Assembly (NCBI GenBank): GCA_016872115.1
Contig: VHBC01000003.1
Span: forward strand, 111,801 to 175,800
Source of the DNA: Sphingomonadales bacterium
GTDB taxonomy: Bacteria; Bacteroidota; Bacteroidia; Flavobacteriales_D; Crocinitomicaceae
Direction of reading: 5' to 3'
Length of the DNA: 64,000 nt
Shown here piece by piece: positions 58,388 to 64,000 of the stretch. The notes under the pieces were generated by a model. The model was not told the origin of the DNA, made no database searches, and worked only from the letters and a program-made list of their open reading frames with translations. The position numbers were made by a program, and so were the translations under genes. Position 1 is the stretch's first letter. Each line of letters starts with the position of its first letter.

Positions 58388-59819
58388 AACCCTAAAAAAA
58401 ATGGACATCAGAAGTGTGGCCATTTATTCTGACGCCGATGCCAATGCACCGCACGTCCTTGAAGCAGATGAAGCAGTTTATGTTGGGCAAAGCCCCTCCT
58501 CAGAAAGCTACCTCCAACAAGAAAAAATCATACAAATTTGTAAAGATTTGGGCGTAGACGGCGTACACCCCGGATACGGTTTCTTGTCAGAAAACGCTGG
58601 CTTTGCTCGTAAATTGAAAGCAGAAGGTATCAAACTTATTGGTCCATCTCCAGAATCTATGGAGGTCATGGGAGACAAACTCTCTGCCAAACAAGCTGTA
58701 AAATCGTACAACGTGCCTTTAGTTCCGGGGGTTGACGAAGCCATTTCCGATGTTTCAGCCGCTAAGAAAATTGCCGTAGAAGTTGGCTACCCGATACTCA
58801 TCAAGGCTTCGGCAGGCGGAGGCGGAAAAGGCATGCGCTTGGTACAAAACGAAGCCGAATTCGAAGAGCAAATGACCCTCGCTCAAAACGAAGCGCGTTC
58901 CTCTTTTGGCGACGACGCTGTTTTCATCGAAAAATTTGTCGACCAACCACGCCACATCGAAATTCAAGTGTTTGCCGACCAACATGGAAATGTGGTGTAC
59001 TTATTTGAACGCGAATGTTCTGTTCAGCGCCGTCATCAGAAAGTCGTAGAGGAAGCGCCTAGTGCGGTGCTCACCCCGGCAATTCGCCAACAAATGGGCG
59101 AAGCAGCAGTGGCTGTTTGTAAAGCGTGTAACTACGAAGGAGCAGGCACCGTAGAATTTTTGATCGATGCTGGTTTGAATTTTTATTTCTTGGAAATGAA
59201 TACCCGTTTGCAAGTTGAGCATCCGGTAACCGAAGAAATTACTGGCCTAGACCTCGTTGAGTGGCAAATCAGAGTGGCGCGTGGCGAGCGCTTGCCAAAA
59301 CTCCAAGATGAATTACAAATCAACGGCCATGCTATAGAGGTGCGTGTTTATGCAGAAGACACCCTCAGCGGCTTTACGCCTGACATCGGCACCCTCGACC
59401 GCTACCGCATTCCTTCTGGCCGTTACATTCGCGTCGACGACGCATTTGAAGAGGGCATGGAAATTCCGATCTATTACGATCCCATGATTGCCAAATTAGT
59501 TGTTTGGGGTAAAACGCGTCAAGAAGCCATAGAGCGCTGCATCACCGCCATCGATAGCTACCAAATTTCAGGCGTTAAAACAACCCTTGATTTTGGTAAG
59601 TTCGTACTCAAGCATCCGGCATTCCAAAGTGGGAAATTTGACACCAATTTTGTCAAGACGCATTTTGCTGACCCCAATTTACTTAAAGAGGCCATGCAAG
59701 AAGAGGAGCGCGCTTTGGTGTTTGCACTTGATACCATTTGGCAAGATGTCCAAGCTATGAAGAAAAAGGCATTTGCCTCTAGAGACATCACCTCTTCATG
59801 GAAAAATCAAATCAGATAA
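58335..59819 (+). CDS. accC: Acetyl-CoA carboxylase biotin carboxylase subunit
   Basis: MKKVLVANRGEIARRVLRTLKKM, HPGYGFLSENAGFA, KASAGGGGKGMRLV, FLEMNTRLQVEHPVTE. Confidence 0.95.
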   Translation: MKKVLVANRGEIARRVLRTLKKMDIRSVAIYSDADANAPHVLEADEAVYVGQSPSSESYLQQEKIIQICKDLGVDGVHPGYGFLSENAGFARKLKAEGIKLIGPSPESMEVMGDKLSAKQAVKSYNVPLVPGVDEAISDVSAAKKIAVEVGYPILIKASAGGGGKGMRLVQNEAEFEEQMTLAQNEARSSFGDDAVFIEKFVDQPRHIEIQVFADQHGNVVYLFERECSVQRRHQKVVEEAPSAVLTPAIRQQMGEAAVAVCKACNYEGAGTVEFLIDAGLNFYFLEMNTRLQVEHPVTEEITGLDLVEWQIRVARGERLPKLQDELQINGHAIEVRVYAEDTLSGFTPDIGTLDRYRIPSGRYIRVDDAFEEGMEIPIYYDPMIAKLVVWGKTRQEAIERCITAIDSYQISGVKTTLDFGKFVLKHPAFQSGKFDTNFVKTHFADPNLLKEAMQEEERALVFALDTIWQDVQAMKKKAFASRDITSSWKNQIR

Positions 59820-59885
59820 AACATTTAAGTAGAGCAGTTTTTGGCTCTTGAAAAAAACGTACTTTTACGGCGCAAATTTGACAGT

Positions 59886-61097
59886 ATGAACTTACACGAA
59901 TTCCAAGGAAAAGCAATTCTCAAAAAATACGGTGTGGCCGTTCAAGAAGGTATTGTAGTTGACAGCATTGAAAAAGCTGTGCCTGCAGCCAAACAACTCA
60001 CGGAAGAAACAGGCACATCTTGGTACGTTGTTAAAGCCCAAATTCACGCAGGTGGACGTGGAAAAGGAACTGTCGAAGAAACAGGTTCTCATGGTGTGGT
60101 GCTAGCCAAAGGCATCGATCAAGTCGAAGAAAAAGTAGCGGGCATTTTGGGAGGGCACCTTACTACACTACAAACAAATGGCAAAGGCAAAAAAGTAAAC
60201 CAAGTACTCATTGCCCAAGATGTTTACTATCCAGGCCCATCTGAAGTACAAGAATTTTATATGTCTGTACTTCTAGACCGCGAGTCTGGCCGCAATGTCA
60301 TTATCTATTCTACAGAAGGTGGCATGAACATCGAGCACGTTGCCGAGCACACCCCAGAAAAACTTTTCAAAGAACACGTCGACCCACGCGTTGGCCTTCA
60401 AGGTTTCCAGGCGCGCAAAATCGCATTTAACCTCGGTTTGTCAGGTGAAGCCTTCAAAAACATGGTCAAATTCGTACCGGCGCTCTACAACGCTTATGTG
60501 GGCATAGATGCTTCTATGTTTGAAATCAACCCACTTTTTAAAACCTCTGATGACAAAATCATCGCTGTTGACGCCAAAGTTAGCCTAGACGGCAACGGTT
60601 TGTTCCGTCACCCAGACCTCGCTGCATTGCGCGATAAATCAGAAGAAGACCCAACCGAAGTCGAAGCCGACGAAGCTGGCCTCAATTTCGTCAAATTAGA
60701 CGGCAACGTTGGTTGTATGGTCAACGGTGCGGGCCTCGCAATGGCCACTATGGACATCATCAAACTTTCTGGTGGCCACCCAGCCAACTTCCTAGATGTC
60801 GGAGGTACCGCCAACGCAGAGCGCGTTGAGAAAGCATTCCATATCATCCTCAAAGACCCGAACGTAAAAGCCATCCTCATCAATATCTTTGGTGGTATCG
60901 TTCGCTGTGACCGTGTAGCCCAAGGAATCGTCGATGCCTATAAAAACATCGGCGAAATTCCAGTGCCAATCATTGTTCGCCTTCAAGGTACCAACGCCGA
61001 AGAAGCCAAGCGCCTCATCGACGAATCTGGCCTCAATGTCCACTCGGCAGTCCAACTCCAAGAAGCTGCCGATTTGGTAAAAGAAGTGTTGGCGTAA
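59886..61097 (+). CDS. sucC: Succinate-CoA ligase (ADP-forming) subunit beta
   Basis: [57 protein letters not shown]. Start re-placed at 59886. Confidence 0.96.
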   Translation: MNLHEFQGKAILKKYGVAVQEGIVVDSIEKAVPAAKQLTEETGTSWYVVKAQIHAGGRGKGTVEETGSHGVVLAKGIDQVEEKVAGILGGHLTTLQTNGKGKKVNQVLIAQDVYYPGPSEVQEFYMSVLLDRESGRNVIIYSTEGGMNIEHVAEHTPEKLFKEHVDPRVGLQGFQARKIAFNLGLSGEAFKNMVKFVPALYNAYVGIDASMFEINPLFKTSDDKIIAVDAKVSLDGNGLFRHPDLAALRDKSEEDPTEVEADEAGLNFVKLDGNVGCMVNGAGLAMATMDIIKLSGGHPANFLDVGGTANAERVEKAFHIILKDPNVKAILINIFGGIVRCDRVAQGIVDAYKNIGEIPVPIIVRLQGTNAEEAKRLIDESGLNVHSAVQLQEAADLVKEVLA

Positions 61098-61120
61098 GCA
61101 CTACATTTATTTATATTTTC

Positions 61121-61148
61121 AAAAGCCATCTTCGGATGGCTTTTTTTA
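61121..61148 (+). terminator. sucC terminator
   Basis: AAAAGCCATC-TTCG-GATGGCTTTTTTT. Confidence 0.85.
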
Positions 61149-61179
61149 TGCTCATCATAAAATTTATAAATAAAACCAA

Positions 61180-61511
61180 ATGACAGAAAAACGTCAATTT
61201 TGCCAATCATGGATGCCACACTTTCTATTTTAGACGCTGCTGGCGCACAATTGGCTTACGATGAAATTGAGATTGGAGAAAAGGTATATTTGGCAGGCAA
61301 TACTGCCTGAATCAGTCCAGAGGCTTGGGATACCATCAGACGCAACAAAGTCTTTTTAAAAGCCCCCATAACAATACCTCAGGGTGGCGAATACAAGAGC
61401 TTGAACGTTTCTACACGTAAGTTTTTGGGTTTGTATGCCTATATCCGTCCTTGTTTTAGTTTGCATCCGTATGTGTCTACAAAACACCCGAAAATGGATT
61501 TGGTGATTATT
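61180..61511 (+). pseudogene. Decayed isocitrate dehydrogenase N-terminal fragment
   Basis: MDATLSILDAAGAQLAYDEIEIGEKVYLAGNTA-stop(TGA 61308)-ISPEAWDTIRRNKVFLKAPITIPQGGEYKSLNVSTRKFLGLYAYIRPCFSLHPYVSTKHPKMDLVII reads as an isocitrate dehydrogenase N-terminal region with an in-frame stop, loss of the expected GDGIGPE start segment and loss of everything after MDLVII. Confidence 0.85.
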
Positions 61512-61579
61512 CTGCACCTTACGACCTACAGGGAAGCTTTGTTATTTGACAACGGAAAAATTTCTTCAGCGGTTCGTGG

Positions 61580-62551
61580 TCAACAGGTTGAAATATCGAG
61601 CTGACCACACTTAAAATGCGCTTTAGGACATGCTTTGTGTCCGTGTAAACCACAAGGCCGGCAAGCCAAATTTTTAACTTCTATCAGCTGCGCGTTGTCA
61701 GAAAGCGGTCCAAAACCGAATTCAGGTACAGTTGAACAGAAAAAGGCGGTCACCGGTGCATTGGTTGCCGAAGCCAAATGCAGGGGCCCCGAGTCATTGA
61801 CATAATTGTGTTGTGCACCAGCCATTAGCGCGGCCGATTGCAACAGCGAAAGTTCACCGGCAAGGTTTATTATTTGGGCATCTGGGGCTTTATTTTTAAG
61901 TGCTTCGAGATCTTTACGATCGGTAGGAGCCCCAAGTAAATATATGCTTGCATTGGTTTGCTTTAATTTTTCAATTAATTGAAGCCAAATGTGTTCCGGC
62001 GCTTGTTTGGTAAACCAAACACTGGTTGGCGCCATACAGTAATATGCGTTGTTTTGCAGTGCTTTTACCTTGTCTTGATCTAATTGACTAGGGTAGAGTT
62101 GCGGCCGACGTTTTGGCGCAATAATTAAGTCTGAAATAAGCGATAAGTTACGGTCGACTTCGTGCCAATTGGCTTTCATTTGATGGGGAAAGCGCTTGGC
62201 ATAAAGCAGCGAAAGTGGATTTTTCTGAAAACCCCTACTTTCCTTTCCATTTGCCAATAGCGTTAAAATTCCTGAACTTGCAAAACGTTGAAGATTGATA
62301 ACCAGGTCGTAATATTGTTGGCGCAACGTTTTGCCTAAAGCGAGTATATTTTTGACCTTTTTTTGTTTGTCAAAAACAAAAACCTTGCTTAAAAATGGAT
62401 GCCCTTCTAAAAGACTTTCATTGCCTTTTTTGACGACGACATCTATTTGTGCATGCGGATATGCAGCATGTAGGTTTTCCCAAATAGGTGAAGCGAGAAC
62501 GACATCTCCTAAAAAAGCAGTTTGAATCACAAGGATGCGGTCTAAATTCAT
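61580..62551 (-). CDS. Glycosyltransferase family 9 (ADP-heptose:LPS heptosyltransferase-like)
   Basis: ILVIQTAFLGDVVLASPIWENLHAAYPHAQIDVVVKKGNESLLEGHPFLSKV, LAGELSLLQSAALMAGAQHNYVNDSGPLHLASATNAPVTAFF. Confidence 0.9.
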   Translation of the reverse strand: MNLDRILVIQTAFLGDVVLASPIWENLHAAYPHAQIDVVVKKGNESLLEGHPFLSKVFVFDKQKKVKNILALGKTLRQQYYDLVINLQRFASSGILTLLANGKESRGFQKNPLSLLYAKRFPHQMKANWHEVDRNLSLISDLIIAPKRRPQLYPSQLDQDKVKALQNNAYYCMAPTSVWFTKQAPEHIWLQLIEKLKQTNASIYLLGAPTDRKDLEALKNKAPDAQIINLAGELSLLQSAALMAGAQHNYVNDSGPLHLASATNAPVTAFFCSTVPEFGFGPLSDNAQLIEVKNLACRPCGLHGHKACPKAHFKCGQLDISTC

Positions 62552-64000
62552 CGGATGAGCGTAACGTAGCCTTGTTTGACGATAGTGTCGGTTTTATTGA
62601 TAATGAGTTCTATGCGATATTGGAATACATCATTGGTAGCCGGGAGGCCGGAACTGCTAATGATTCCGTTCCAACCTTCAGTAGGGTCCGAAGTCTCAAA
62701 AACGATTTTCCCCCAGCGGTCAATTATACTGAAGGTATATTTCTCTGGGTCCACGTTTTGCACAACTGGTAAGAAAATAGGATTGAGTCCATCAGGCGTA
62801 AAAGCGTTGGGCACAAACATTAAGGGATCGTAGGTCAAACAGAATTCATTAGAGAAACTGCTATCAACAAATCCAAATTGGTTCAAGCCTTCGAGCGCCA
62901 TCACTTTATAACAAACTTCGCCTTTATTGCGCATCTGAGAAACGTCATCGGTCAGGTTATAGCTGCCATCTGGCAAAATTTGAAACGGAACGCTTTCCCA
63001 AGTTCCGTAGGTGTTGCGGTAAATTTTGTAATTGGCTATGCCGCCATTAAATAATGTATAGGGGGTCCAATTGAGGTCGTTGATCATGTTGTATTGATCA
63101 GCAGTTCCCTGTACGAAAATTGTTGTATTTTCATTGGCATACGCGCCAGGGTTGCCACAACTGTCAATATACATACTGCGGTAAGTCCAAGGCCCCCAAT
63201 TGGGATCAACGTCATCGTCTAGGAGATAGGCGCTGTTATTGACAATTGTTCCCTGGCCGATGGATTCCCAAACGCCATTGGTATCTTTTCTTTCAAACAA
63301 GACGCTTGTTACCCCAACACTTTGGTCTACCCAGGCCTTTAGTTCAATATCTTTTTCTTTGACACTGGCAAGATTGAAATAGTGAAAAGCCGGTGGGGTG
63401 GGTTGAGGCATCAAGAAGCACATTGGGTTGGAAAACGCCACATAACCATTTTGAAGATTGGCTTTGATGTAGATGCAATAGTTTTCGTTTTTGACAAGGT
63501 TTATACTCGCGGTGGTATCAGTACTTGTGCCAAGCAGTGCCCAAGAATTGTTGTGCTTACCCCAAATTTCGTAATTGACAACCGCATTTCCAACATATTT
63601 ACTCCAAGTGAGGTCTACGCGTTGCGGACACATATCGATCAGGTAATTGGCCTGAATTGACGTGTGTAAATTGGCTTTGGCTGAGGTTTGAAATGAGGGC
63701 GGATTGTTGGAGGTAAAGCAAGAGTCAAACGCTGCTACCGTATAAGTGTAGGGCCCACCGTCAAAAGGAACACCGTATAGGTAAGTGGTGTTGTTTAGTC
63801 CAAAAACGGTGTCTAGTTCGACCAGAAAACCATTTGCGTCAAAAGTGTAAACGACATAGCCGTAGGTGTCTGGGGCTGCATTTGGATTCCATTGTAGCTG
63901 CATTTGTTGGGTGCTGGTATCAAAGCCAACGCTATATAATACTGGAATAAATGGGGTCATCATGTCGGTAAGCGAATCGCCGGGTCGGTTCGAGTTGAAA
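62548..64000 (-). CDS. T9SS/gliding motility-associated C-terminal domain protein, 5' end beyond the window
   Basis: C-terminal FVPNAFTPDGLNPIFLPVVQNVDPEKYTFSIIDRWGKIVFETSDPTEGWNG...YRIELIINKTDTIVKQGYVTLIR; fibronectin-like repeats upstream. The ORF-track start at 63963 is probably internal. Confidence 0.85.
   Translation of the reverse strand, partial: FNSNRPGDSLTDMMTPFIPVLYSVGFDTSTQQMQLQWNPNAAPDTYGYVVYTFDANGFLVELDTVFGLNNTTYLYGVPFDGGPYTYTVAAFDSCFTSNNPPSFQTSAKANLHTSIQANYLIDMCPQRVDLTWSKYVGNAVVNYEIWGKHNNSWALLGTSTDTTASINLVKNENYCIYIKANLQNGYVAFSNPMCFLMPQPTPPAFHYFNLASVKEKDIELKAWVDQSVGVTSVLFERKDTNGVWESIGQGTIVNNSAYLLDDDVDPNWGPWTYRSMYIDSCGNPGAYANENTTIFVQGTADQYNMINDLNWTPYTLFNGGIANYKIYRNTYGTWESVPFQILPDGSYNLTDDVSQMRNKGEVCYKVMALEGLNQFGFVDSSFSNEFCLTYDPLMFVPNAFTPDGLNPIFLPVVQNVDPEKYTFSIIDRWGKIVFETSDPTEGWNGIISSSGLPATNDVFQYRIELIINKTDTIVKQGYVTLIR

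Overview
This 64-kb window reads as an ordinary, densely coded Bacteroidota (Flavobacteriales-like) chromosome segment. The lineage call rests on TAnnTTTG-type -7 promoter elements, T9SS/gliding-motility C-terminal domains, a DUF4249 lipoprotein and a GPLHMGG-type GltX. Most genes are housekeeping: topA (partial), miaB, lptE-like, secG, groES/groEL, dusB, manC-like, mlaE/mlaF-like, tRNA-Leu(UAG), tig, peroxiredoxin/thioredoxin, prfA, pyrF, rdgB, folB, gltX, gltA, ftsK, arginase, argS, topB, dsbD-like, tsaD, tamB-like, accC and sucC. I saw no CRISPR array, rRNA, transposase, prophage or recognisable defence island. The most notable items are: (1) a tightly coupled six-gene minus-strand operon at 25275-33872 (LTD/T9SS protein, TonB receptor, secreted endonuclease I-like nuclease, split 5'-nucleotidase, DUF4249 lipoprotein), which looks like an extracellular nucleic-acid scavenging system; (2) an 8-G homopolymer inside the metallophosphatase gene of that operon; (3) a decayed isocitrate dehydrogenase fragment next to sucC; (4) repeated placement of the Bacteroidota -7 element only 3-9 nt before start codons, suggesting leaderless mRNAs; (5) twin palindromes upstream of the peroxiredoxin operon. 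Family names were assigned by reading the translations, with no database search.
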